Of a stretch of 64,000 nt of DNA, positions 13,001-25,422 are shown one piece after another. Numbering within the stretch: the first letter of the stretch is position 1; each line of letters starts with the position of its first letter. Source of the DNA: Atkinsonella hypoxylon (taxonomy: Eukaryota > Ascomycota > Sordariomycetes > Hypocreales > Clavicipitaceae); NCBI GenBank assembly GCA_000729835.1, contig JFHB01000010.1, positions 310,001 through 374,000 of the forward strand, read 5' to 3'. The notes beneath the pieces were generated by a model. The model ran no database searches, was not told the DNA's origin, and worked only from the letters and a program-made list of their open reading frames with translations. The position numbers were made by a program, and so were the translations under genes.

Positions 13001-13354
13001 TCATGGCAGGAAGCTAGAAAGAAGTGGCATCATGACAAGACGAGACAAAAGATGGCTGCTGAGGGCCAAGGTCCCAGTGACGTCGGAGCAGTCGGCCTGC
13101 ACTTTAACTCATCTGACTTTGGGCTAGACGGACAAGATCTCGAAGACATGGCGTACGATATGGACGATGAGTCCGAAGCAGATGCAGAAGAAGAAGATGA
13201 GTTGGACCCCATCCAGGCGGAGAGACGAAGAAGGGCTAAGAGGCAAGATCGACTGCGCCGCTCGGCTGGAGAACCGACCAAACCGCCAATTTCAGAGGTG
13301 CACAAGCTGCACGAAAATTTCCTGGTCATGCTACGCGATGTTTTGGCAAACTGA
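10055..13354 (+). CDS. PX-domain protein with PXB/DUF3818 regions (YPR097W/Lec1-like)
   Basis: Seven exons separated by introns 10221-10303, 10534-10623, 11222-11282, 11399-11454, 11709-11769 and 12614-12706 encode 951 aa. Residues about 40-200 match the PX-associated N-terminal region. A phosphoinositide-binding PX domain starts near residue 213 and carries the basic GRRYGDFAKLHKRLK segment. It is interrupted by a Ser-rich insertion of roughly 85 residues before its final helices (SLRSFLRSLLHNPQVA). The large C-terminal helical region, ending in acidic and Arg-rich stretches, matches the DUF3818 part. The yeast relative YPR097W (Lec1) is linked to lipid and sterol distribution at membranes; that role here is inferred. 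ATG 10055 lies in a good context (GCCGCCATGG), although the frame is open further upstream. All splice sites are GT-AG and the total length is in frame. Confidence 0.9.
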
Positions 13355-14177
13355 GGCCTGGTTTCCTGCTTCGTGAATGAGGCTTTGAGGTTGTTGTGAC
13401 AAGCATTGGGCGTCGTGTTTTGAACAAAACAAGAAGTGTGTAGATATATGTCTTTGTTGCAGATACCTGGGCATAACATTGAAAATCTTACCCCTATTAC
13501 TTGATGGCCATTGGGGCCATCGAGTTTCACATGAAGTGCGAGACATAAATATGCCATGAGTTACTGAGCGAGGGCCTAGCAAATAACCTCAGTTTCGAAA
13601 GACTTTGGAAATAGACGGGGTGTCGCCGTAAAGCGCAACTCGAGTCCCTTTCACGAGCTGCTCTCCCAGAAGTCACACTGTCATCCAGTGGGGTCCATGG
13701 GAGGATGGGCAACCAACGGAGTACTCCATAACTGTATTAGGTACTCGTGCTCCGCACGTATTTTGCAGGTACCTCAAGAGGCACGAAGATTATCCGTTTG
13801 CCCCATCCTGTTGTCGATGACGCCGACATCGCCAGTACTAATCTCATGACTGCTGGAAGAACAATATAGAAGAGACCATGTTCGGGCAGTAAGATACCCC
13901 GAGAGTAGTATTCGCAGCAAGTCTAATATCTCGTGCATGGAAGATTGACCAGTATATGCTAATACCGGCACGCTGATTGGTCAACTGAACCGAGGAACCG
14001 AGCACGTTCATCCCGACTGTGAGGAACCAATCCCAGCGGCGAAAAAGAAACGTAGAACCACCGTGGGCGCATCTCATTGGATTCTGGTTTCAAATTACCT
14101 TCCATCCGCCGAGCTGCAACGCCATCGCGACTCGATTGTCTGCGCATGCAGCTTGCTGAACGCGATTCTTCTTGACG
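13355..14177. other. Intergenic, PX gene to SDH1
   Basis: No gene seen. It should hold the 3' end of the PX-domain gene and the SDH1 promoter and leader. The short ORFs have no recognisable content. Confidence 0.55.
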
Positions 14178-16575
14178 ATGGCTTCCTCTATGGCTTTGAG
14201 AAAGCTGGCCTCTGCCCCGACCGTACGTGATGCTGCTTTGCTCCCCCCAATACCGCTTCGCCCTGCTCGCCACCCCTTCGAAGACCTCGGCCGGATCTTT
14301 CGTACCGACCTCAACAGGTCAATTCCCTACGTACTAGTCTTTTCAGACTGTAATGTGTCCATCACTTGTTCTAATGTGTTTTTCTCATGTAGTTTACGCG
14401 ATTGGCGAGAAGTCAGGCTAGAGCCTTTTCCACCACCCGACCTGCCGGTACGTGTGCCTCATATTTTGTAATTTTTTTTGGAACAAAAGCATAGACTGAC
14501 TTGAGCGACTTGCAAACAACAGCTCGAGTTATCGCCAACCACCCCTTGCGAGCCAAGGAGGCTTCTCCTCATCTGAGCACAAAGTACAATGTCATTGTAT
14601 GCCCTCCAATTTCCCCAACGACCAGGCCCTGGGACCACGTCGGTATATCTTGCCATTAACGCTAGTTGATTTAGGATCACGAGTACGATGCCCTGGTTGT
14701 AGGTGCCGGCGGTGCTGGTCTTCGTGCCGCTTTTGGTCTCGCTGAGGCCGGCTTCAATACTGCTTGTATCTCTAAGCTCTTCCCAACCCGATCACATACC
14801 GTCGCCGCTCAGGGTGGCATCAACGCCGCCCTCGGAAACATGCACGAGGACGACTGGAGATGGCACATGTATGATACCGTCAAGGGGTCCGACTGGCTGG
14901 GTGACCAGGACGCTATTCACTACATGACCCGTGAAGCTCCCGCGTCCATTATCGAGCTCGAACATTATGGATGCCCCTTCTCCCGTACCGAGGAGGGCAA
15001 GATGTGAGTTTGATATATGCTCTCAATATTCTGCCTACAACATGTACTAAACTATCTTCACGCTAGCTACCAGCGCGCTTTTGGTGGCCAGTCACAGAAG
15101 TACGGCAAGGGTGGCCAGGCTTACCGATGCTGCGCTGCCGCTGACCGAACTGGTCACGCCTTGCTTCACACTCTGTACGGCCAGTCTCTTGCTCACAATA
15201 CCAACTATTTCATCGAATACTTCGCCCTAGACTTGATTATGCAGGATGGAGAGTGTCGTGGTGTCCTAGCCTACAATCAGGAGGACGGCACCCTGCACCG
15301 ATTCCTGGCTAACAACACTGTCCTGGCTACTGGTGGTTACGGTCGCGCCTACTTCAGCTGCACTTCCGCCCACACTTGCACTGGTGATGGAATGGCTATG
15401 GTCGCCCGTGCCGGTCTTCCTAATCAGGATCTCGAGTTCGTTCAGTTCCATCCTACTGGTATCTACGGTGCTGGTTGCTTGATTACCGAGGGTGCTCGTG
15501 GTGAGGGCGGTTATCTTCTCAACTCGGAGGGCGAGCGTTTTATGGAGCGTTATGCCCCTACCGCTAAGGATCTAGCTTCCCGTGACGTTGTCTCTCGGTC
15601 CATGACTATGGAGATCCGCGAGGGCCGTGGTGTCGGCGCTGAAAAGGACCACATCTTCCTTCAGCTCAGCCACTTACCTGCCGAAATCCTCGCTGAGCGT
15701 CTGCCTGGTATCTCCGAGACTGCTGGTATTTTTGCTGGTGTTGACGTCCGCAAGCAGCCCATTCCTGTTCTGCCCACTGTCCACTACAATATGGGCGGTA
15801 TTCCTACTCGATATACCGGTGAAGTCCTCACTGTCGATGAGAAAGGCAACGACAAGGTTGTTCCTGGTCTGTTCGCTTGCGGCGAGGCTGCTTCCGTCTC
15901 TGTTCACGGTGCCAACCGTCTGGGAGCCAATTCTCTGCTGGATCTCGTTGTCTTTGGACGTGCCGTTTCACACACCATTCGCGACAACTTCAAGCCCGGC
16001 GACAAGCTGAAGCCCATTCCTGCTGATGCTGGCGCTGAGCACATCGAAGTTCTGGACCAAGTCCGAACTTCTGATGGCCCCAAGAGCACTGCTGAGGTTC
16101 GTCTAGCTATGCAAAAGGCTATGCAGACTGATGTCTCCGTCTTCCGAACCCAGGAGAGCTTGGACGAGGGCGTCCGCAAGATGACCGAGATTGATCCCAT
16201 GTTCAAGGAGATTGGCATCAAGGACCGAAGCATGATCTGGAACTCTGATCTTGTTGAGACTCTTGAGTTGCGAAACCTCTTGACCTGCGCGTACGTATCC
16301 TTGCGGAGTTTTCCCCACCATTATGCTTGATAGCTGACAATCCGTGCCGCAACAGTACCCAAACTGCCGTTTCTGCCGCCGCACGAAAGGAATCTCGCGG
16401 TGCCCACGCTCGCGAGGACTACCCTGAACGAGACGACAAGAACTGGATGAAGCACACGCTATCTTTCCAGAAGCAGCCTCATGGCAAGGTGGACCTGTCA
16501 TACCGTGGCGTTATTGCAACCACTTTGGATGAGAACGAATGCAAGCCTGTAGCTCCCTTTAAGCGTGTATATTAA
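14178..16575 (+). CDS. SDH1: Succinate dehydrogenase flavoprotein subunit, mitochondrial
   Basis: Catalytic FAD subunit of respiratory complex II, oxidising succinate to fumarate on the matrix side of the inner membrane. Six exons with introns 14223-14392, 14448-14522, 14597-14674, 15004-15066 and 16291-16355 give 648 aa, the expected length. Residues 1 to about 34 form an Arg/Ser/Ala-rich mitochondrial presequence ending in the AFSTTRP type of processing region. The dinucleotide-binding motif VVGAGGAGLRAA is at about 66-77. His99 in RSHTVAAQGG is the residue that carries covalent FAD in this family. The substrate-site segments HPTGIYGAGCLITEGARGEGG and the capping-domain Arg regions are intact. 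The C-terminus has the usual HAREDYPERDD motif. The gene converges on the GRF zinc-finger gene downstream. Nothing suggests a defect. Confidence 0.97.
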
Positions 16576-17340
16576 AGAACCAATCAGTGGGCATGAAGTA
16601 GGGTAGGAAGATACGTCTGAGTCACAGGTGGGGATAGCAGAAATCAAGGAACATGAAGCTTGGTACCACGGTGTCTCCTTTGTTGTAAGACAAGCGATAA
16701 CCGGGAATTAGGGTAAGAAGAGTCCGCTTCGGAGAAAAGGCAAAGGTGTAGCGTGGCAAAATAGCTGCGTAACGATGGTTGTTCTGGGAAGAGGCGGATC
16801 TGTATTCTGTCCATTGGGATGGATTGTGTAACTACGAGGAGATTTCCATTTATTTATAATGTGTCAAACCACTTGCATGCACATGTGTCTTGGACGTAAT
16901 GGGGTGGTACTAATGTTGCATGACGAGGGATTGCGGTCGTTCATGACGACAGGGTGGTGGATGGAAGGAATCTGTCTTGTACGGATGGAAACTCGTGGTA
17001 ACGGTGTGAAATGAAGGCGTTTCACGAGTAGATTCGACGGTGCTTCAATGACAATGTAATCATGGTATGGAAGGCCCCATCTCGTTCTGTCGGTAAGGTT
17101 CTACAATCAGGAGGTTCTTAGGGTAGACCTGATTTATTTTCTAATGCTTAGAACGACTACTTTGTTATCTAATCTTTAGTTCTTGTTTTCTTAAATTTAG
17201 ACCCTGGTAGTTTCTAATGTTATAGCGAAACGACAATTCATTACGCATGAACAAGAGTCCTTGTACTTGTCTCCAAATGCTACATCTCAAAACAACAAAT
17301 TCGTTATCCATAAATCATGAGTCCCATGTCCATGTCAACA
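16576..17340. other. Convergent intergenic region
   Basis: The 3' ends of SDH1 (plus) and the GRF zinc-finger gene (minus) face each other here. No ORF or repeat of note; probably both 3' UTRs and terminator signals. Confidence 0.6.
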
Positions 17341-18203
17341 TCATATATCTTTGTACATCTCCATGAGCTTGCGCTTCGTCTCCGTCAGATTTTGATGATC
17401 CAACTTGGCCCTGTCCTCCAGATCTCGAATCCTGTCACTTAGTTTGAGAATCTTGAGCTCTTTTTCCCGCAGCGCTTTCCGCGTTGCATCACGGCTCTTG
17501 ACAATGCCGATGGTTCTCCGTGCAGCGGTGTCCAGAAGCCCTTGGATCTTGCGAAGCATGTTTGCATCTAGGTGCTGGCCCCTGAGCAGATCCATGACCT
17601 GGTCATTCAAGTCTTGGATGGATTCGTTGGCGTGACTTGACGGCGTGGCGGCACCGGCATCAGACGTTTGGACGGAAGTCCTACTCGGCGTCATGAAACC
17701 GGCGGGTGGAACAGGATCCCCAAAGGAGACCGTCTTAGACTTTCTGGCATCTGATGCTGGGAAGAGTTTCCTGGACACGGAGGGCGTTGGAAGACCAGCT
17801 ACCATGTCTGTTGTGCGACGAATCGTAGAGGGCGTGGCAAAGATATCGTTCTTTGTGCTCTTTAGCGCAGCCTTCTTGGCGCACTCGTCGGTCATGTCCA
17901 CCAACTTGCGCTCGTCATCTGAGTTCGGGTCACTGAAATTGTCATCTTGGTCCAGGAATTCTTGAATTCTCCTCTTCTTCGGTGAGTAAGGTGTGGTAGG
18001 ACCGGCTGAGCCTGTGCCAGACGCCTGATCTCGTACTGTCGAAGTGTTATCCAAGCTGACATCGGCGGAACCAGTTTCTTTGCCATCCACAACGCCTCCT
18101 TTTGATATAGCCAGTCGTCGTGATGGTGACCTTTGAATGCCAAAGGACTCAAGAGGATGTTGCGTGAATGAGGGCGTCTTGGGCCTTTGAGGCTGCTCAA
18201 ATT

Positions 18204-18235
<32 letters not shown>

Positions 18236-18800
18236 GCATCGTGCCTGGAGTTTGCCTCTGTCCTTGGAAGACCTGCTTCTCGAACTGTAGCGTCATCTTG
18301 CCATAGAAATAGGTCGCAGTAGGGGTGCGTCGCACAGGTCCAGAAGAACTTCCCTTTACTTGGGCCAGCCTTCCTCACCTGACGAAGAGCAGCCTGTCTC
18401 CGAGGCTCACAGTTGCCTGGTCGCACAATCGAAGGAAGTCATGTTAGTTCAGCTAAAGGATAATTCCAAAATGTCCTCATCGTGTGGTGTGACATATTGT
18501 GTAGCCGTCATGAATTGAGAACATCCACTTCCGTGCAGCCCGAGCCTCAAGGCACTTGTGGAAGGTGAAGAAGGCTAAGTCAGACTGTGAATAGGAAAAG
18601 GGGGAAAGTAGAGCAGGCAAGAGCGGAGCTGAGTTTTGCATGGCTTGATTCGACTTACACCACCAATGGCCATCTCTCCATGTGCCGTTCAGTCTCTTTC
18701 TCTCAGAAGTTGACATTTCTTGTGGCTTACTGTCGCGGGATGCTGGAGTAGCCGGCATAGCAGAAGTACGCTGCTTCACCGCAGTCGTGGTGGATAACAT
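17341..18800 (-). CDS. GRF-type zinc-finger protein with C-terminal coiled coil
   Basis: Two exons with a 242-nt GT-AG intron (18417-18658) encode 405 aa. The intron splits the GRF zinc finger immediately before its first Cys. The joined finger has putative zinc ligands Cys48, Cys50, Cys75 and Cys81 and the diagnostic KAGPSKGKFFWTC and DLFLWQDD segments. GRF fingers occur in DNA-processing proteins such as NEIL3, APE2 and TopoIII-alpha, where they bind single-stranded DNA; that role is inferred here. The middle region is long, Ser/Thr/Pro-rich and probably disordered, with a run of eight Ala (GCA/GCT codons) and an acidic patch. The C-terminus from about residue 360 is a charged coiled coil. 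No catalytic domain accompanies the finger, so this is likely a binding or adaptor protein. Confidence 0.88.
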
Positions 18801-19151
18801 TTCGAAAGAGAAAGCTCTCTGTTACTATTGTCGCCAGAGTAGTCGAGAAATGAATGCTATTGGAGAATGCGATGCCCGAGTCACCAAGCACGGGGACGAG
18901 GCGCCATGCGCGAACAATTTGGGTTGGCGTTTGCCACAAGGGCAGCCAGGGCCGAGTACACGAAAAGGACCTAATGAAAGAATTATTGCCTACATGCACG
19001 ACAAGCGTCAGTCGGCCGTGAAACCTCGGCAGGCTGAGCGGACAGAGATGGAGTGATAGTTAGGTAATGAATGAATGGTGATGGTGTTGTCGAGGGCGAT
19101 GGAGGTTTTGCGGGGCGGGGCGGGTGGGGCAGCCGGTTGAGTTGAGTGGGC

Positions 19152-19175
19152 GCATCCGCATCCGCATCCGCATCC
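19152..19175. repeat. GCATCC hexanucleotide repeat, 4 copies
   Basis: Four exact tandem copies of GCATCC in non-coding DNA upstream of the GRF zinc-finger gene. Confidence 0.9.
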
Positions 19176-19620
19176 GCCTTGCCGCCTTACGCTGCTAGTC
19201 GACAGACGCAGGACGCGCTTGTATACACTTGCGTACCGTTAAGAGAGAGCAGGTACCTGTGCCGCTGCGACACAAGGCAAGGTTGGGAACCGGGGAGACT
19301 TGGGTACCTAGCGGCTGTACTTGAAGCGCCATCAGTAGGTATTAGAGCCAGCCTTAGGCACCTAGGTACCCAGCAACCAGCAGCGCGTCTGTTTTGGTTG
19401 ACGGGCAATTGCGAACAGCTGGAGGGTGGAGACTGACCAGCCAGGTAAGGCGGCTAGTTCACCTGACTCCGTAGAATTACGGACAATTCCAAATCCCCTC
19501 TGACTTTAAGGAGTCGTCCCTCTCAACAAGTCTTGCCACCGCCTGCCTACTTCCTTCCGAATAAAGCTCGCCGAAAGAAGTCCGCTAGCAGCGCGGAAGA
19601 TGTTACCTGGGTCAAGTATG

Positions 19621-19652
19621 CAGCCCTGCAGCCCTGCAGCCCTGCAGCCCTG
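19621..19652. repeat. CAGCCCTG octanucleotide repeat, 4 copies
   Basis: Four exact tandem copies of CAGCCCTG, containing the PstI-like CTGCAG at each junction, in non-coding DNA. Confidence 0.9.
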
Positions 19653-22079
19653 ACGTCGGACAAACATGATTGTGGTCTTTTCGATATCGTCTGTCTCACC
19701 TCGCTTCAACCCAATCCGTCCCGTTCAAAGGTGCAGACATGCAAAGGGTCAACTCGTACGCTATTGCACAGCGACATTCTCTATGCTGGGAGAACATGCT
19801 GAGCACATTTCTCATATTTCGCTATCCTTTTTTTCTTTTTTTTCGGGCTGTGCTTCAGGAACTCACTCGACTTAGGGTCCAGGTACGTCGCTCAGGAACC
19901 TCCTTTATTCTGAAGAGGGGATCAACTCCAGCAGGGCTACTTGTAAAGGAAGGGTGGCGGTCTCCACGGATCGTGAACAAAACATAAAGCATTACGCCTC
20001 CAGTTCTCGCGCGTACGGGCTAATCAGTCATACAAAGTGGCAGCATTCATCGTGCTCGCTGCTTCGCTACGGATGGAGCTTTTGTGTAATGAATGACATC
20101 GCCATTACACCACTGCAGAAAAGATGAGGAATCCTACAACACAACCACGGTGACCGAATGCCTAGCGTCTTCAAGCTCGAAACTGGAATCGTTCAAAGAC
20201 AATGTGGTTACACCTGTGCCTTGTGTTCGAACGTTTACTTCTTGCTGTTCCGGCGCTGAGCATGTGCTCTGCTCTGCGGTTAATAAGACAAAGACAAAGT
20301 GACGTCTCAATGACTTCCTTACCCAAGATACGTCCAGCTAGCCACCAGATCTGGCTAGGCCGGTCAGGCTGGCGTACAACCCACCCGATTGATCTAACCC
20401 TATCTTACTATTCTCCGTTCCCTACGGTTCTTCAAGTCTGCATCATGTGTAAGCCTTCGGTGGGGGCATGATTTCCCATGTACAGATTACATACTCCACG
20501 AATGCCTGCCTCTTTCCTTCTTAGACAGCCTCAAATAGCGCTGACTCGTCCGTTTCGCGTGGGTGTGGGCATGGACGTGTGGATGCCAACAGCCCTTAGC
20601 ATCATGAACCATTTCCGCCGCAACTAGAGGCCAACCCTGAGTGTCTCCCCGCTCGCTCACTCAGCCCAAATTGTTGGAGCGAAAACCCGGTCGTATGCGT
20701 GCGCACTACATGCCAGGCGAGGTCATTGGATAATCGATGTTACTGTTGCACGGACTCGATGGACTTGCTCGATAGTACGCACTCCTACGCCATCTAACCA
20801 CGGAGCGGACGAAAGAGAAAAAAGCCAACATGAGACGGAGATAAGCACACTGAAGCAGGAACTAGGATGTCGCCACGCAATATTCCTCCAAACCTCTGGA
20901 TTCATGCGAAAGGCTCCTTTTCTTACCTTATCCGTCGAGCTCTGGGCAAAAGTCGAGTGTTAGCACAATTGTGACCAATAAACATTGCAACCTCCCATGC
21001 CATTTGTTAGCCTGGCATGATGCGATAAAAGTTGCCTGACTTCGACGACTGACAAAGATGGAGGGTCATCTACATGCCATTCGGTGGTGATAAGTACGCG
21101 CATACTTGGACTGACTGGATGCTGCCCGCTGCCCGCAGCATATTCTTGTTGTTATTATCCAATTCCAGCCTCAAGGATTTCCTCGAAGCCGATCAATGCG
21201 AGTGAGTGTTTCTCTATACCTCGGCATTTCGAGCACAACCCGAACGCGATAAATGGCACCATCGTGTGTCTAAAGGTTTCTCGGCAGAACTGCCGCCAAC
21301 TTCAGCGGGTTGCAGAATCAATCAGCTCCGCTCCTTAGCCCGCCGAACCCGAAGAAGATAAAATAAAATATACCCTAACTACGGCTAAACTAACGAAATA
21401 CATGGGAGGGGCGCTTGTTTGAATTTGACTTTTCCACGCCGGGAGGCAACGGCGTTAACATGGCCGGCAAGTCGGAATCCCGGGCGGGTACCCCGAACTA
21501 ACGGATCGTAGCCATACCTCTTATGGCACAACAGCGTTTGGATTGGATTTACACTCTCCAAATCTGAGACCCCCTAACTGTCGGTTGATTTGGACCTGAC
21601 TTGAAGTACCAGTCGGGCTGGGCGTCTCGCTTGTGATCCCACCTCATCACAACAGACTAGTCCTTGGTGCACTGGGGCTAAGATCCGATCAGGGTTACAA
21701 CAAGGCGCGATTTGTCACGATCCAATCCTGCCAATCTAGCCGTCATGATTACACACTAGCATTCCTCGAGAATTTGGGTTTTTTTTTTTTCCCTCTGTTT
21801 CTTCCTCTCGGGGGGAGGCCACTTTAGGTGTTATAGCCGAGACACTAGATATCCAGCCGCCTCATTGTTTAAACGGGACCATGAATCCTACCGTTATACA
21901 ACAGCAAACTAGACGTTGCCACCTTGAAGTGTCTTGCTTGTCTACAGGAATACGTTCGCAAGTAGAAGTAGCAACTTCCACCTCTGGAAGGTCGTGGATG
22001 GTGCCCACAGGCGATTTCTCATTACCTATGATATTATACTTCCTGTCAAACTTATGCAGACCACTCCAACCATGATGGA

Positions 22080-22087
22080 TATAAAAT
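22080..22087 (+). promoter_or_regulatory. TATA box candidate for the subtilase gene
   Basis: TATAAAAT lies about 150 bp upstream of the subtilase ATG, at a plausible distance for a fungal core promoter. It is the clearest TATA element in front of any gene in the window and fits a strongly regulated secreted enzyme. Confidence 0.5.
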
Positions 22088-22233
22088 CACGCCTTTCCGC
22101 CGCCTCGAATCTCATATCCTCTTCTGATTATTCTCAACGCTAAATATCTCCGGCTTTCATTCATATTATTCCCCTACTTTCTGCCTGACACATCCATATT
22201 GGCTCTCTCTGGCCTGGTACTAGCATCGCCATC

Positions 22234-23637
22234 ATGCATCCGGCTGTTCTCCTCGCTCTGCTACCAGCCGTCTTGGCTGTCCCTGTTGTTGAGAAGCGTG
22301 CTGAGCCCGCTCCTCTCCTCATACCCAATGGTGTCGATGCCATTGCCGACAAGTACATCGTCAAATTCAAGGATGACATTGCCCACATTGCTGTCGATGA
22401 GTCCCTGAGCATCTTGGAGAGCAAGGCCGACTTCGTCTATAAGAATGCCTTTAAGGGTTTCGCCGGCCAATTGACCAAGGAGGAGCTCAACGCTCTCCGA
22501 AACAATCCTCTTGTAAGTAGACTTTCGATGGGTTCTCAGCTCAAGACACCGGCCCCCCCTTTTTGTAGTAGTCATCAGATTCAGGTTGGGAGAGAACGAC
22601 AACAACGACATATGATTAGAGTCAATCAAACAGAGAGGACTCAGACACTTGGCTAAAAATTGAATATTCAGGTCGACTACGTCGAGAAGGATGCCTTGAT
22701 GCACATCAACGCCTTTGTTGAGCAGACCGGCGCCCCCTGGGGTCTTGGCCGTATCTCCCACCGTGCCAAGGGTATCACCACCTATCGGTACGATAACAGC
22801 GCTGGCGCCGGTACCTGCGCCTACGTCCTCGACACTGGCATCGAGGTCAACCACCCCGAGTTTGAGGGCCGTGCTACTTTCCTCCGGAGCTTCATCTCGG
22901 GCCAGGAGACTGACGGCAACGGCCACGGAACTCATTGCGCCGGCACCATCGGCAGCAAGACCTATGGCGTCGCCAAGAAGACCAAACTGTATAGTGTCAA
23001 GGTCCTGGACAACTCTGGCGCGGGCGCCTACTCTGCCATTATTGCCGGCATGGACTACGTTGCCAGCGACCATAAGACTCGTGGCTGTACTAAGGGCGCT
23101 ATCGCATCCATGAGCTTGGGAGGTAGCTACGCTGCTTCCATCAACCAGGCTGCCGCCGCTCTCGTCCAATCCGGCATCTTCCTTGCTGTTGCCGCCGGTA
23201 ACAACAACACGGATGCTCGGGGCACTTCCCCTGCGTCGGAGCCCTCTGCTTGCACCGTCGGTGCAACTGACATCAACGACTACCGATCTTCCTTCTCCAA
23301 CTACGGCAGTGTTCTCGACATCTTCGGCCCTGGCACCAACATTCTCTCCACCTGGATCGGTGGCACCACCGTAAGTACATCCTCCATGAATGTGACTGCT
23401 GTTGGAAACCATAATCATATCTGACTGGTTTGTTACCTTTTCTAGCGCACCATCTCCGGTACCTCCATGGCTACGCCTCACATTGCCGGTCTCGCTGCCT
23501 ATCTCTTTGCTCTTGAGGGATCTACAAACCCTGCCGGTCTCTGCAGCCGCATCCAGACCCTGTCCACCAAGAACGTCCTCAAGGACATCCCCCCTGGCAC
23601 TGTCAACTATCTTGCCTACAACGGGAATGGCCAGTAG
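22234..23637 (+). CDS. Secreted subtilisin-like serine protease (S8, proteinase K type)
   Basis: Extracellular endopeptidase of the S8A proteinase K group. Three exons with introns 22513-22671 and 23371-23445 encode 389 aa. Residues 1 to about 15 are a signal peptide (MHPAVLLALLPAVLA). An inhibitor-type propeptide follows (DKYIVKFKDD near 39-48, ending in VDYVEKDALMHI near 94-105). The mature enzyme then begins around residues 106-115. The catalytic triad is Asp147 (VLDTGIEVNHP), His178 (GNGHGTHCAG) and Ser333 (GTSMATPHIAG), all intact. Such proteases degrade host cuticle or external protein in insect-, nematode- and plant-associated fungi and in saprotrophs; the actual substrate is not readable from sequence. 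A TATA box sits about 150 bp upstream. The antisense strand has a long open frame that I treat as a composition artefact. Confidence 0.95.
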
Positions 23638-25185
23638 ATGCATCCCGTCGGCATCAAGAAAAAAAAAATCAACTTCAGTCAAGGTAATTGAAGAGAAAAA
23701 TATGATATGACTGGGCTGGCCTTACCAGTCAACATGAACGTTTCAGATGCCTGATCGGAAAAAGTATTTTCTCCGAGGGCTCTATCCCTTCCTTTTTTTT
23801 TTTTGTTTTCTTGTTTCTATTATAAACTGCACATATTTTCATTCTTTTACCCTCAATGTTCTTCTAGGCGGGATATTCGATATGCTGGAGATACTTGAGT
23901 GAATAACACGGTGATGGACCCTCTTTGTGGTGGAACAACAAGAGGACGCATAGGATGGAAGTTGAAGAGGAAGGGAGCGACAGTAATTGTATATAGGAGA
24001 CATCAAGTTAGGGGGCTACGTATTTCAGCTCAATTTCATTCTTTTCTCTTTGAGAAAAAGAGTGGGCGAGTTCCAAGCCGCTATTGAGTTGTTCTGGAAG
24101 ACGCTGTGACTGTTATGTTTGCTGCTGACGTGTGGAGGAAAGCGAAGTTGTCCTGGCCCGAGGAGCGAAGGGCCAGGAAGAGGGAGCATTTCTATTTCTT
24201 AGCTCTGCCGAATTGAGGGTAGATGGCAGATGAGCGGAAAGGTACATAGTGCTTTACGTACATACAGGAACAGGAAGCTCAGGCTGACGGCTGACGGCTG
24301 ACGGCTGACCACCGGGACGAAATGCGACGGTGTTGTGTGCAATGTGTCTATAATTAGTTACACCCTGCACCACAATTCCTTCCATAATCACCTGGCGCAC
24401 AGAATATAATCTCTGCAGCTTCTTGCCCTAGTACATACGGCCATAGCCACCAGCAAGATCTGGATCCCGTCCGATCTCCGATAGATAATCTGGTGAGCGC
24501 TAGATTAGTAGTTGAGTCGGTGACGATCAGCGAATGCCTAGTGCTGTATGTTTTTTTTTTTCTTTCTTTTTTTTTTTTTTTGTTGGAAACCCTGTTCAAC
24601 CCTGCTAAACCCTGCTTTATCTAGCCTGCCTCGCCTAGGCAGTCGGCTTCGCTTTCGCCAGTGACAGACACTTTAATGAGATATTTGCACTTTGGCCCTG
24701 AAGAAACACAGCGTCGTTCTCTGTGATACTTGCCTGTACATATTTACATGTATACCCAGGTATTCAATGGCCCAGCTCCTTCCTATATCCGCAAAGAACC
24801 ATGCCCCCCCCCCCCCCCCACGTGATGACGCGTGCCACATCCGCCTCCTTAGCCATCCGTGTCATCCCATCTTCAATTGACGTAGACCCCGATTTGTACT
24901 TTGCCTGTTTCTGTGCTCTCCCTTCTTATCATTCCTTCAGCCCAGATTTATCTTTCTCTTCCCCTTCTTCTCCCCTTGTTCCATACGCTTTCGTCAACAG
25001 GGGGGAAAAGAGAATCCCGCGTCACGTTTACCCGCATCGTATCCCGGGCTATCCACACCATCTTGTCCGTCCCACGTGCAGAAAATCACGAACGCAACGA
25101 GGCTGCTAGAGGGGGGAATAGGGTGTCCCCAAGCCGCACTGCTTGCCTAATCATCGCTGCATCCCCGCTTCTAATGGTGTCACGC
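23638..25185. other. Intergenic, subtilase to small mitochondrial gene
   Basis: No gene recognised. It includes a 7-bp tandem repeat (24283-24310), poly-T tracts (about 24550-24580) and a run of about 15 C at about 24805-24820. The downstream part is pyrimidine-rich, as fungal promoters often are. Confidence 0.55.
24283..24310. repeat. GCTGACG heptanucleotide repeat, 4 copies
   Basis: Four tandem copies of GCTGACG, the last with one change, in intergenic sequence. Confidence 0.85.
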
Positions 25186-25422
25186 ATGTCCGTCCCGTGG
25201 CGCCTGGCAGGCCGTCTCGCTAGCCGACCTGGCGCTGCTTCGACGTCATCCTTCCCATCGACCTGGCGCAGCGCATCACGCCATCAACGGCATCGATTTT
25301 ATTCTACTGGGGGGGCATCATCTGCGAATAAAGACAAGGTCAAATTCTGGCCCTTTCTTGCCATCATAGCGGTTGGTTCTGCTGGGTACATTGGTCTTGT
25401 GAACCGCCGCAAAGGTCGGTAA
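25186..25422 (+). CDS. Small putative mitochondrial single-pass membrane protein
   Basis: A 78-aa single-exon protein. The first 43 or so residues are rich in Arg, Ser and Ala without acidic residues and end at RFYSTGG, like a matrix-targeting presequence with its cleavage region. A hydrophobic helix follows at about 53-70 (FWPFLAIIAVGSAGYIGLV) and then a short basic tail (NRRKGR). An in-frame ATG four codons upstream (25174) is an alternative start. I do not recognise the family; size and layout resemble small subunits or assembly factors of inner-membrane complexes. The stop is only 162 bp before the UMP-CMP kinase start on the same strand. Confidence 0.65.
   Translation: MSVPWRLAGRLASRPGAASTSSFPSTWRSASRHQRHRFYSTGGASSANKDKVKFWPFLAIIAVGSAGYIGLVNRRKGR

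Larger units (their letters stand above)
18801..22079. other. Gene-poor intergenic region
   Basis: About 3.3 kb with no supportable gene. It contains a 6-bp repeat (19152-19175), an 8-bp repeat (19621-19652) and CCTAGGTACC-type motifs (about 19305-19370). The ORFs on either strand are short and domain-free. Confidence 0.55.

Noticed and set aside
22261..23682. 473-aa antisense ORF across the subtilase gene
   Set aside because: It mirrors a GC-rich, codon-biased gene on the other strand, spans that gene's introns and contains only low-complexity Val/Gly/Asp-rich sequence.
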